Assembly: GCF_030545015.1 (NCBI RefSeq)
Contig: NZ_CP120653.1
Location: 2,232,001 to 2,296,000 of the forward strand
Direction of reading: 5' to 3'
DNA from: Myroides sp. JBRI-B21084
Lineage (GTDB): Bacteria > Bacteroidota > Bacteroidia > Flavobacteriales > Flavobacteriaceae
Length of the DNA: 64,000 nucleotides
Shown: positions 43,568-51,526 of the stretch, in pieces
How the letters are laid out: every line of letters starts with the position of its first letter
Position numbering within the stretch: position 1 is the stretch's first letter
Position numbers and translations under genes: made by a program
Notes under the pieces: model-generated
What the model was told of the DNA's origin: nothing
Database searches by the model: none
The model's input: only the letters and a program-made list of their open reading frames with translations

Positions 43568-45544
43568 CTACTTCTTAACAACCTTTACTGTAGCGGTGCT
43601 GCCTTGGGTAGTGGTAACTTTTATAAAATACGTACCGGCTGTGGCACCGTGTAGGTTTATTTGGTTATTACTGTTAAAGTTGCCTTGTTGTATTTGCTGC
43701 CCCAATACGTTGTACACCTCATAGTTTTGTAGGGTTTCTGGGGTTTCTATATTTACAATATCGGTAGTTGGGTTAGGGTACAAGTTTACCTTTATGTTGT
43801 TAAACTTATCGGTGCTTACTGCTGTACCGCAGGTACTTGCTCCAAGCTTTGCTACAAAAAAATCATAATAACCAATACTACCTAACGTATTTACAGTGCT
43901 ACCACTTGTAAACAAACTGCCTTGATAGCCACCGCCTACTACATAGTTGCCGTCGTTATCTACAGCTACGGCTGTGAGCAGGTGGTTGTTACCTGTACTA
44001 CCTTGAATATCGTGCATACCAATTACCGCACCCGTTTGTTTGTTAAAACGCATGAGTAGCGGGTCGCTTTCGTGACCTTGTGGGCGGTTGATACTAAAGC
44101 CGTCCCAAATGGTATTGCTGCCCATAGTAGCAAATGCCACTTCGTTGGCATTATTACGCAATGCTAAGCCATAACCGTAGTATTGTCTGGTGTCTGCTGT
44201 GGGGAGGTTATAACCACTGGGTGTGCGTGCCCATTGCACCGTACCGCTGCTGTTTAACTTGGCAATAAAAGGCATGTTGCCATTTACTGAAAGACTAAAA
44301 CTATACGGGTTTAGAGTTGGATTTTTAGAATTAATTATTTTTATAACGGTACCGCTTTTTCTGTTTATTTTACCGCCTATATAAATGTCGCCGTTGGCGT
44401 TATCTAATACCAAATCATTTATACTGTTACCGTCTAAAGAACCATCGATTTCACGGCGCCAGATTTCATTGCCGTTACTCGCATTTATTGCCAATATATA
44501 CGAAACTTTGGTAAATGCCGTACCACCATAACTTAATGGAATAGGGGTATTGAAACCACCTTCTGAACGAAACCCTGCAATATAATAGCGATTATTAGTT
44601 TCGTCTAACCTAAAGCTACTATAAGAATCTACCAATTGAGAACCATAATCTAAAGGCAATGCCATACTACCCAACAACTGCCCGCTGCTGTTGTAACGCA
44701 CCAAATAATATTTTAACTTGTCTAGTGCATTATATTGCGAGGGTACCGTTACGGTGTTGTTTAAATGGGTACCGTATAACAGCCCTACTATAAAATGTAT
44801 GTTATCGTTACTGTCGATTACAATATCGCTTAATGATGAATCATCTGTTACATCTGATACATCTCCCTGTAAGGCCCGTTTCCATATAAACTGCCCGTTG
44901 GTATCGTATTTTGCCAAAAAGGTAGTTTTATAATAATCACTTACGGTAGTGGGTGTAGCAGGGGGTCCGGGTAGGGCTTCGGTAGTGCTGAAATGTACCG
45001 GATAATTAACAGAACCATGCATTACACTTGCCCCTACATATATATTGTTATTGCTGTCTAATGCTATTTTAAAAGCTCTATCAAAAGCTGCCCCCCCCCC
45101 AATTGCCTGACTCCAGCGCACTTGTCCATCGCAGGTGGTTGAAAATAAAAAGATATCGTTGTTGGTAGCGATGTTGTTATATACTATTACCGATTGCCCG
45201 TTTAATTGTGGGTTGCTACCGGCTATGCTGGCAACAAAATAGTAATTGTTGTTGTTGTCTATGGCAATATCATAAATTTGCTCTGCATAAATGTGCCACC
45301 CCCCACTAGACACGCCTGCGCCGCTACTGCCTCCTTTGATTGCCCATTGCCATTGGTAGGGTTGGGCGGTGGAGAATAAAGAGGAAAGAATAAAGAGGAA
45401 AGAGAATATTTTAAAATTAGAGAATTTGGAAATTTGGAAAGTAGGTGTTTTGTTTATTGAGACTCCTTCGGAGTGACAAGTCGGATGAGATGCTGAATCA
45501 AGTTCAGCATGACAAACTGTGTGTTGTTGTAGTTTATTTTTCAT
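43568..45544 (-). CDS. secreted protein with T9SS type A sorting domain
   Basis: 658 residues. Repeated units like LDSNNNIYVGA, DSNDNIHFIVG and DNDGNYVVGGGY along residues 70-560 suggest a beta-propeller of SBBP type. The C-terminal 75 residues (NLYPNPTTDIVNIETPE, then YEVYNVLGQQIQQG, ending KVVKK) are a type IX sorting signal, so the protein is exported and surface-bound or released. The ATG 45544 is the only candidate start, yet residues 11-27 are encoded by short repeats and the signal peptide core (IFSFLFILSSLFSTAQ) starts only near residue 46. A run of ten G lies within residues coding GGG. Confidence 0.85.
   Translation of the reverse strand: MKNKLQQHTVCHAELDSASHPTCHSEGVSINKTPTFQISKFSNFKIFSFLFILSSLFSTAQPYQWQWAIKGGSSGAGVSSGGWHIYAEQIYDIAIDNNNNYYFVASIAGSNPQLNGQSVIVYNNIATNNDIFLFSTTCDGQVRWSQAIGGGAAFDRAFKIALDSNNNIYVGASVMHGSVNYPVHFSTTEALPGPPATPTTVSDYYKTTFLAKYDTNGQFIWKRALQGDVSDVTDDSSLSDIVIDSNDNIHFIVGLLYGTHLNNTVTVPSQYNALDKLKYYLVRYNSSGQLLGSMALPLDYGSQLVDSYSSFRLDETNNRYYIAGFRSEGGFNTPIPLSYGGTAFTKVSYILAINASNGNEIWRREIDGSLDGNSINDLVLDNANGDIYIGGKINRKSGTVIKIINSKNPTLNPYSFSLSVNGNMPFIAKLNSSGTVQWARTPSGYNLPTADTRQYYGYGLALRNNANEVAFATMGSNTIWDGFSINRPQGHESDPLLMRFNKQTGAVIGMHDIQGSTGNNHLLTAVAVDNDGNYVVGGGYQGSLFTSGSTVNTLGSIGYYDFFVAKLGASTCGTAVSTDKFNNIKVNLYPNPTTDIVNIETPETLQNYEVYNVLGQQIQQGNFNSNNQINLHGATAGTYFIKVTTTQGSTATVKVVKK
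45091..45100 (-). repeat. G10 tract inside the T9SS coding sequence
   Basis: Ten C on the plus strand (ten G in the gene) code for three glycines in QAIGGGAAF, about residue 150. A gain or loss of one base would shift the frame and end the protein early. It is the longest G/C homopolymer I noticed in this AT-rich window. Confidence 0.9.
45375..45402 (-). repeat. 14-bp perfect tandem duplication in the signal peptide
   Basis: AATAAAGAGGAAAG occurs twice in a row (45375-45388 and 45389-45402). It codes for the hydrophobic core of the signal peptide. Because 14 is not a multiple of 3, loss of one unit would shift the reading frame. Confidence 0.85.
45461..45480 (+). repeat. short palindromic repeat, type ACTCCTTCGGAGT
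   Basis: GACTCCTTCGGAGTGACAAG: the stem ACTCC/GGAGT, then the common tail GTGACA. It lies inside the coding sequence (about residues 22-28 of the 658-residue protein). Confidence 0.7.
45490..45510 (+). repeat. short palindromic repeat, type ATGCTGAATCAAGTTCAGCAT
   Basis: Stem ATGCTGAA/TTCAGCAT with a 5-base loop, followed by GACAAACTG. It lies inside the coding sequence and codes for CHAELDSAS, a phrase known to me from many flavobacterial ORFs that run through this repeat family. Confidence 0.75.
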
Positions 45545-45605
45545 AGTTATATTGTTTAATCGTTGATCTGTTGAGTTGTTGAGATCCCTCGTTGCCTTGG
45601 GATGA
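45533..45605. repeat. about 75-bp direct repeat, copy B (gene start region)
   Basis: Second copy of the leader and start region described at 43359-43440. Contains ATAACTATGAAAAATAAACTAC and the GAGATCCCTCG repeat. It is the live start of the 658-residue gene. Confidence 0.75.
45581..45605 (+). repeat. short interspersed palindromic repeat, GAGATCCCTCG type
   Basis: GAGATCCCTCGTTGCCTTGGGATGA, a near copy of 43413-43440 with TTGGGAT in place of TCGGGAT. Confidence 0.65.
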
Positions 45606-45700
45606 AAAACTGTATCGTTATTTGGTTTTGGTTATTTCTTTTGTTTTAGGTTGGTTTATTTTTGGGTTTGGTAATTTGTTTTTGTTGTACTGACTTCTCG

Positions 45701-45716
45701 ACTTCGCTCGAAGTGA
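45701..45716 (+). repeat. short palindromic repeat, type ACTTCGCTCGAAGT
   Basis: Stem ACTTCG/CGAAGT with a 2-base centre, then the tail GTGACA shared with the other short repeats. It lies between the two T9SS genes. Confidence 0.65.
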
Positions 45717-45746
45717 CATATAAAAATACTAAAAATAAAGTAAAAT

Positions 45747-45779
45747 AACTCCAACAGTGTTTTAAACACCGTTGGAGTT
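45747..45779 (-). terminator. terminator of the 1608-residue T9SS gene
   Basis: AACTCCAAC pairs with GTTGGAGTT, and GTGTTT with AAACAC inside. It lies about 105 bp past the stop, with the 53-bp repeat between. The minus strand continues into ATTTTACTTTA, a weak T tract. Confidence 0.7.
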
Positions 45780-45792
45780 TGCTTATGGTTTG

Positions 45793-45845
45793 TGCTTGGG
45801 CACTTCGGCACTTCGACAGGCTCAGTGACCTCAGGCTCAGTGACC
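45793..45845 (-). repeat. 53-bp repeat, right arm of inverted pair
   Basis: Plus strand TGCTTGGGCACTTCGGCACT, then TCGACAGGCTCAGTGACC and a second CTCAGTGACC. It is the reverse complement of 43299-43350. The two arms are 2.4 kb apart and enclose the 658-residue T9SS gene. A small hairpin AAGTCGTTTGACTT follows at 45848-45861. Confidence 0.85.
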
Positions 45846-45883
45846 GTAAGTCGTTTGACTTTATGACTCTAAGACCATATAGC

Positions 45884-48800
45884 TTACTTTTTAATTAATT
45901 TTTGTTGTGCCAGTACGGTATTGCCTGCTTGTAGGCGTACCATATAGGTGCCTGCTGCTAACTGACTTACGTTTAACTGCACTTCCCCTTTGGTGCCGTT
46001 GAGTTGCTGTTGTAATACTTGTGCGCCATTCAGGTTGTACACTGTTACAGCAGTGGCGTTTTGAGTGCCGGTGTCGTATTGTACCGTGGCTACATCAACC
46101 GCAGGGTTGGGTAACAACATAAAACTTGTTGTATTGTTAACTACTGTAGCGTTAGGTGCACTAATAGTTGGGGTTTCTGTAGCTGAGTTTGAACCTGTGC
46201 CAGAACTTGCTCCCGGACGGCAAGCAAGTACGGTGATTTGCGGAGCATCGGAATAATACCAACAACCGTTTTGAAAAATCCTTAAACGATAACTACCTGA
46301 TTGTGTTACATATATCGGTGGAATTATATTGCTACCCTGTAAATAGATAGCGCTATTTTTAAACCACTGGTACCATTCATAGTTTCCTAAAGGTCCTAAC
46401 AAGTACGCATTACTACTGCTACAAATTTGATAACAACCTTTTGGTACTACCCACAATACATTGTCTGGATATTTTGGAATATTCACAGTGCTTGTTGCAG
46501 TACAGCCGTTTGGCGCAGTGTAGGTAAGGGTATATACGCCCCCATCGAAGACTGTAATGCTTGCTGTATTCTTCCCATTACTCCAACTATAGGCGCCACC
46601 AGGTGCCCCCCCCATAGCTGTTAACGTGATATAACGCTGTACTGGTGGATTTAGAAAACATGTAAACGATATATCTATAAACAACGGATCTACTGGTGGA
46701 TGCACCACCACCACTGCTTCAAACTTGCCGATACAATCGGTATCGCCAGAGCTGCGACGGGTTTCAAAGGCATAGGTATAAGTGCCCGGGGTGGTGCCAT
46801 TATGCGTAATATCTAAATTATTTGCACCGCTTACCCAATTACCTAGAGGCCCTGCAATCGGGTTGCCGTTCAATGTCCAACGGTGTTGCGCAGTTGGATC
46901 GGTATAAATACCCACCAAGGTGGTACTTTCGCCATAACACACGTTGGTGTTGCCATTAACACTTGCAAACGGCGGTTTGCGCAATGTGTAGAGCACGGGT
47001 GATTTCACCAAGCTATAGTCTTTACAGCCGTTGGCATCGGTTAGTACCGCCCAGTAGCTGCCACTTTGGGTAGGCAGATAGGTGGTGCCTGTATGTACCA
47101 CCTGATCGTCGCGCATCCAGGTGATAGAAGTGGGTGCCGGGTTTGATGGGCTCACCGGATTTGATAGTTCATATTTCAATGGTAGGGCATCGGTTTCACA
47201 AAAGTCCGGATCAGCCGGATCAATCCCACCATCAAATGCTGCTTTGTTAATCGTTACGCTTATAGGTGCAGATACAAACTCACAGCCATGATTGTTAATG
47301 ATTTTTAAGGTAATAGTATGCGTTCCCGAATCGGTTATGTTGATGTAACTGCTTGCCGCTGTTGCTACATATTGAGTGCCGTTAAAATGCCATTCGTAAC
47401 GGTAATTGTTGTTATACCCACCGGGTATGCTCACCAAGATAGGTTCTTCGGCACAATAGGTACTATTTTGCGCAGGCGTAACCACGTTGGTACTTGGCGG
47501 ATTGTCGATTACAATCGTCACTTCGGGCTGGCAAACAGATATATTGGTTGGGGTAGTACCACTTAAAACCATTCTGTATGTATAAGTACCCGCTGTTTTG
47601 TTAAGCGTAACTGTTTGCCCTGTGCCTACCGAAACAGGGATACCGCTAGAAATATCAAAATATTCAATGTTGTTAGCATTAACAGAACGGTCAAACAACT
47701 TGGTGTTGTTTTTAAGTGCTATGGTATAGTTGCCATTGGCACCACAGGTTACGGCATAGCGTAGTATAGGCTCGTAATTTCTTTCAACTTTTATATCTCT
47801 TGAGAACCCATGGTCACAATCGTCATAGTAAGCCGTTACATGAATGTTGTGAATACCTGCACGGGTTATTTTATAGGTTGCTTTAAAATTAGTGGGTACA
47901 GGAGATGTTTCTAAAGTAATCCCTGGCTGTGATTGTGACCAGTTTACGTGGTCAATATTTGCAGGTTGACTGTAACTTGCGGTTACTTCAACTTTATCGC
48001 AGCTTATCCAATTATAGGTTAGGGTTGGTGTAGTGCTAAAACCAAGGTTGCAATGGCTGCCGTCGCCTGGGTTACCTGGATCTCCACCACCCGAACAGCC
48101 AAAAATATTGATGCTGTTTGAGGTGATGATACAGCCGTTGATATCGGTTACTTGTACGTAGTAATTGCCTTCTCCCGGAAAATTATTGCTATCAAAATTT
48201 AATTCTGAATTAGTACTTAAATAATTCAAATTACTAGTAATAATACCATCATCATGATACCATGTATAAACTCCGTCTGCCGTTACCCCTGTAGAAACAG
48301 TTGATTTAAGTTTTATTGGTTCTGTATCTGATGATGGTAAACAAAGACGTGTACCCCCGGCAACCTGGTAAATTTCTACCGAAGTTTTAGGCAGTATGGT
48401 AACGCTTTTATAGGCCGCTACCTTCATTGTACAGCCATACGGGTTAACTAATTTAACCGCCAACACACCTGCTACCGCATTGGTACCTGTTGGGAACAGT
48501 TGGGGTATGGTAAATGTATAATTAGTAGCACCTGATACGTAAGGCTCTGTTGTACCTTGTACTCCATTGTACTCAAATGCCCAATAGGTGCCCGGGTTGT
48601 TGGGTACTGTGGTGTTCATAGTTACGTTTACAACAATAGGGTCGCTAGGGCAAATAGCATCAATAGCACCAATAGTTAGGTTAACTTTAGGGTTTAAATA
48701 AATATTAATGGTTCTTATCTCTTCTACACCACATTTGGTAACGGTAAGTGTTAGCACGCCAGCAGTGTTGTTGTTACTTACTTCGTTTAAAGTTAACGTA

Positions 48801-50710
48801 ACGGTGTTACTGTTTACACCGGCAATGATATTTCCAAAATTAGGAGGGGTAAGTTCCCACGCTATATGGTCGGGTACTACCCCGTTAAGGTCTGCCGTAA
48901 ATGTATAAGTGCTGCTTGGGCAAAACGGAGATGTACCATTATTGTTTACAATAGCCGGGTTTAATACCAATTCCGTTACAGAATAGCTAACGCTTGGCGA
49001 GGTACAGATTACGCCCTTACGCAAATATTGTTTTTCTACGGTTACCGTGCCATTTGGTGCTGTAAAAAACACATCTACCTGCGATCCGCCATTGCTACCA
49101 ATGATAGTGCCGCCCGAAACAGACCACGAGTAAATAGCCGCTGGATCGTTTTCGTTAATGGTGTATGTGTAAGGCACGTTTAAGCAAACGGTTTGTGTCC
49201 CCGTAATAGTACCTGTAATCTCGGGTATAGATAAAGCTTCTACAAGTACCGGATCGCCAATGCAGCCGTTGATTTCAGCGGTTACTACATAAGTACCTGC
49301 CTCGGCAAAGTCAAACGAAGTTGTAGCTGCCTGATCTGTATGTACCAGATTACTACCTAAGTAAATCTCCCAATTAACCGGATTTCCAGAGGCAGCATTA
49401 AAATTTACTGTTTGTGCTACGCAAAACACTAAAGGGTCGTTGGTTTGTATTACTGGTTTTTCGTTAACGGTTATTGTAAATTGTGCTTCACCACGGCAAT
49501 TGTCTGCCAGTAATAAAGTATTGCGGTATTTAGCCGTTAATTGATAGGTACCTGCCGGCAAACTGCCCACTAATATTTCGTTTCTATTTGCAGTATGCGT
49601 TAAAAATTTATTACTAGGATCATCTGCAGAAACACCGTCAAGCGCCCATTCAAACTCTGTAGTTGGCCATTGGGGCAGCGTATATAATTGCTGGTCACCT
49701 TCGCAAAACACAGCCGGACCTAATATATTTGCTCGACTTATAATAACCGGGATTTGTTCATATATATAATAAGAAGAATGACAGTTAGATTGATACGTTA
49801 AATACCCCATACCCGTATTAGGATCAATATTATCCCAACGAACGTCTATATTTGGTGCAGTATTACTGCCTAAAATGGTTCCGCCACTAACCGACCATGT
49901 ACCACCAGAAGGATCGTTAACGCTATAATTTTCTATATTACCTTCACACGTCATACTTATACATGAAAGAATAGGGCGCGGACAACCTGGTTGAGGATCA
50001 TCTATAGACAGTGTTTTATAATAAACTGTAGTACAGTTACAGCTGTTAGCAACTGTTAGTCTCACCTGATAATTACCCGGTGCAGTATATTGATGTACGG
50101 GCTCAAAAGCAGTTGAAAGTTGTCCATCACCAAAATCCCATACATACGAAACTAGAGAAGTACCCCCATTTGCAGTTGAAAGGTTTTTAAAATTGATGTT
50201 TGAGTTTACTACAAATGATGTTTGATTAGGATTAGGCCCTTTAACTTGAAAAAAAGAATTTGGTAGGATGATTTTTTCTACGCAAAAGGTGCGTGTACTA
50301 ACGGTGTTGTCATTGTAAACAATGGTAACGGTAATACTACCGTTTCCTTTTTCGCCCCAACTAACAGAAGCTTGGCTATTTGTTGCAGTATCTAAATCGC
50401 CACCAGAAATAGTCCAATCAACATGCGCAACATTTGATGCGTTTAATGAAAAAGTAACTCTTGATTTTTCACAAAAGCGAATGCAACTTCCGTCTAAAAT
50501 ATTTTCGGATAAGTTAATCCCTGTATAAGGAGGATACTGTTCGCCAGCAAGCATATCCTGCGGGTCATCATCATAAGTTATACAGCCCACCTGTTGATCC
50601 CAGGTAAGTACAGCTGTATTAGGTGTTTGTGCCTTTATACCTAAAGACAGCAGGAACATCAGTATAATGCCCATTCCCCTAATAAGGGGCAGAAAGGAAT
50701 CTTTCTTCAT
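45884..50710 (-). CDS. large secreted PKD-domain protein with T9SS type A signal
   Basis: 1608 residues. Signal peptide in the first 28 residues (MGIILMFLLSLGIKAQ). One canonical PKD domain is visible near residues 150-235 (SYVWDFGDGQLSTAFEPVH). A series of Ig-like segments follows, with cysteines, ending near residue 1510. The C-terminal 85 residues (LLPNPAVDVATVQY, then VTVYNLNGAQVLQQQ, ending LAQQKLIKK) are a type IX sorting signal. A G8 tract (46606-46613) lies in its coding region. It looks like a surface adhesin or matrix protein; the ligand is unknown. It lies 144 bp from the 22-bp array and beside an HU-like gene. Confidence 0.85.
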   Translation of the reverse strand: MKKDSFLPLIRGMGIILMFLLSLGIKAQTPNTAVLTWDQQVGCITYDDDPQDMLAGEQYPPYTGINLSENILDGSCIRFCEKSRVTFSLNASNVAHVDWTISGGDLDTATNSQASVSWGEKGNGSITVTIVYNDNTVSTRTFCVEKIILPNSFFQVKGPNPNQTSFVVNSNINFKNLSTANGGTSLVSYVWDFGDGQLSTAFEPVHQYTAPGNYQVRLTVANSCNCTTVYYKTLSIDDPQPGCPRPILSCISMTCEGNIENYSVNDPSGGTWSVSGGTILGSNTAPNIDVRWDNIDPNTGMGYLTYQSNCHSSYYIYEQIPVIISRANILGPAVFCEGDQQLYTLPQWPTTEFEWALDGVSADDPSNKFLTHTANRNEILVGSLPAGTYQLTAKYRNTLLLADNCRGEAQFTITVNEKPVIQTNDPLVFCVAQTVNFNAASGNPVNWEIYLGSNLVHTDQAATTSFDFAEAGTYVVTAEINGCIGDPVLVEALSIPEITGTITGTQTVCLNVPYTYTINENDPAAIYSWSVSGGTIIGSNGGSQVDVFFTAPNGTVTVEKQYLRKGVICTSPSVSYSVTELVLNPAIVNNNGTSPFCPSSTYTFTADLNGVVPDHIAWELTPPNFGNIIAGVNSNTVTLTLNEVSNNNTAGVLTLTVTKCGVEEIRTINIYLNPKVNLTIGAIDAICPSDPIVVNVTMNTTVPNNPGTYWAFEYNGVQGTTEPYVSGATNYTFTIPQLFPTGTNAVAGVLAVKLVNPYGCTMKVAAYKSVTILPKTSVEIYQVAGGTRLCLPSSDTEPIKLKSTVSTGVTADGVYTWYHDDGIITSNLNYLSTNSELNFDSNNFPGEGNYYVQVTDINGCIITSNSINIFGCSGGGDPGNPGDGSHCNLGFSTTPTLTYNWISCDKVEVTASYSQPANIDHVNWSQSQPGITLETSPVPTNFKATYKITRAGIHNIHVTAYYDDCDHGFSRDIKVERNYEPILRYAVTCGANGNYTIALKNNTKLFDRSVNANNIEYFDISSGIPVSVGTGQTVTLNKTAGTYTYRMVLSGTTPTNISVCQPEVTIVIDNPPSTNVVTPAQNSTYCAEEPILVSIPGGYNNNYRYEWHFNGTQYVATAASSYINITDSGTHTITLKIINNHGCEFVSAPISVTINKAAFDGGIDPADPDFCETDALPLKYELSNPVSPSNPAPTSITWMRDDQVVHTGTTYLPTQSGSYWAVLTDANGCKDYSLVKSPVLYTLRKPPFASVNGNTNVCYGESTTLVGIYTDPTAQHRWTLNGNPIAGPLGNWVSGANNLDITHNGTTPGTYTYAFETRRSSGDTDCIGKFEAVVVVHPPVDPLFIDISFTCFLNPPVQRYITLTAMGGAPGGAYSWSNGKNTASITVFDGGVYTLTYTAPNGCTATSTVNIPKYPDNVLWVVPKGCYQICSSSNAYLLGPLGNYEWYQWFKNSAIYLQGSNIIPPIYVTQSGSYRLRIFQNGCWYYSDAPQITVLACRPGASSGTGSNSATETPTISAPNATVVNNTTSFMLLPNPAVDVATVQYDTGTQNATAVTVYNLNGAQVLQQQLNGTKGEVQLNVSQLAAGTYMVRLQAGNTVLAQQKLIKK
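46606..46613 (-). repeat. G8 tract inside the 1608-residue coding sequence
   Basis: Eight C on the plus strand (eight G in the gene) within the codons for MGGAPGG near the C-terminal third. Shorter than the G10 tract, but a possible slippage site that could switch off the sorting signal. Confidence 0.8.
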
Positions 50711-50853
50711 AATTAAAGTAATTGAGTTAATATTTGTCTTAAGTATTTTGCATTGTAAGGCTACGTTTTTTGATATTTACCAAAAGCATATACATCTACA
50801 CTTCATAATTAAATATCCAACGTAATGCTTTGGTTTAACCAGTTGTTTAAAAA

Positions 50854-50941
50854 AAACCACGTGTGGTTTAGCAGTAAACCACGTGTAATAATTAATAAAA
50901 CCACGCGTGTAACTAACTAAAACCACGCGTGGTTTATAAAA
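50854..50941. promoter_or_regulatory. four-unit 22-bp palindromic repeat array
   Basis: Units start at 50854, 50876, 50898 and 50920, an exact 22-bp period. Each begins AAACCACG. Unit 4 is the perfect 16-bp palindrome AAACCACGCGTGGTTT; unit 1 is the near-palindrome AAACCACGTGTGGTTT; units 2 and 3 keep only the left half. The period is two turns of B-DNA, so all sites face the same side. On the minus strand unit 1 is followed by eight T and could also serve as the terminator of the HU-like gene. The array lies between the HU-like gene and the 1608-residue T9SS gene. Confidence 0.8.
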
Positions 50942-50966
50942 AAACTACATAGGTGTTTATAAAGTA

Positions 50967-51356
50967 CTATTTAACGCGCTGCAGGGTAGCGGCATTTAGG
51001 GTATCGGAAATGCGTTTGCCTGGACGGTAGTTTGCTTTTACTGCTTTAATGTGTTTTTGGGCATTAAACTGTTCGGCAGTTGCAGTGCCTTCACTTGAAA
51101 GCGATGGGTACAGCGAGCCTATTTTATCTAAACGAACAATTTTGCTGTTGGCAAGTGCTTCTTGCATTACGTTTTCTAAAGCGATAATTACTCCGCGTAT
51201 ATCGGCTTCGCTTAAGGCACTAAATTTTTCAATTGCTTTTACCAAATCGTCTATGGTTTGTTCGCCATCGGTAACAATATTCGCATACCATTTTTTGGTG
51301 CCGCCGCCTACAACGCCTGGCTCGCCTTTTTCTATTAATTTGTATTTAATTGCCAT
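50967..51356 (-). CDS. HU-HIG family DNA-binding protein
   Basis: 129 residues, a histone-like HU-fold protein of the HIG type (TIGR01201-like) found in Bacteroidota. Fold marks are the N-terminal part IKYKLIEKGEPGVVGGGTKK, the central helices (LVKAIEKFSALSEADIRGVI) and the arm region KHIKAVKANYRPGKRIS. Such proteins bend or coat DNA. It is monocistronic with the 22-bp array directly at its 3' end. Whether this protein binds the array is an open question. The start is ATG 51356. Confidence 0.88.
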   Translation of the reverse strand: MAIKYKLIEKGEPGVVGGGTKKWYANIVTDGEQTIDDLVKAIEKFSALSEADIRGVIIALENVMQEALANSKIVRLDKIGSLYPSLSSEGTATAEQFNAQKHIKAVKANYRPGKRISDTLNAATLQRVK

Positions 51357-51429
51357 GTTTTAAAGTTTTAAAAGGTTTTAAATTGTTTTAACTATTTTGA
51401 GTTTTGTTAGTTGCCTGCTTTTATATTGT

Positions 51430-51466
51430 TTCGAAAACCGGTATTCCGGACTACCGACCTTCGAAA
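51430..51466. other. imperfect hairpin upstream of the HU-HIG gene
   Basis: CGAAAACCGGTA and TACCGACCTTCG pair at both ends (CGAA/TTCG and CGGTA/TACCG) with a 3-by-3 internal loop and an 8-base loop TTCCGGAC. It could be a leader or promoter element of the HU-HIG gene, or the remains of a repeat. Little more can be said. Confidence 0.35.
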
Positions 51467-51526
51467 ACAACGTTTAAATGCTGTTGTACCAAGTTTGTAT
51501 GAGAAAAAACAACTTTTAGTACATGT

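Noticed and set aside
43568..45544. Frame break at the G10 tract
   Set aside because: In the sequence given, ten G keep the frame open through to the sorting signal, so the gene is intact here.
50854..50941. CRISPR array
   Set aside because: Units are 22 bp from start to start with conserved cores of 8 to 16 bp; there is no room for spacers and no cas gene is present.
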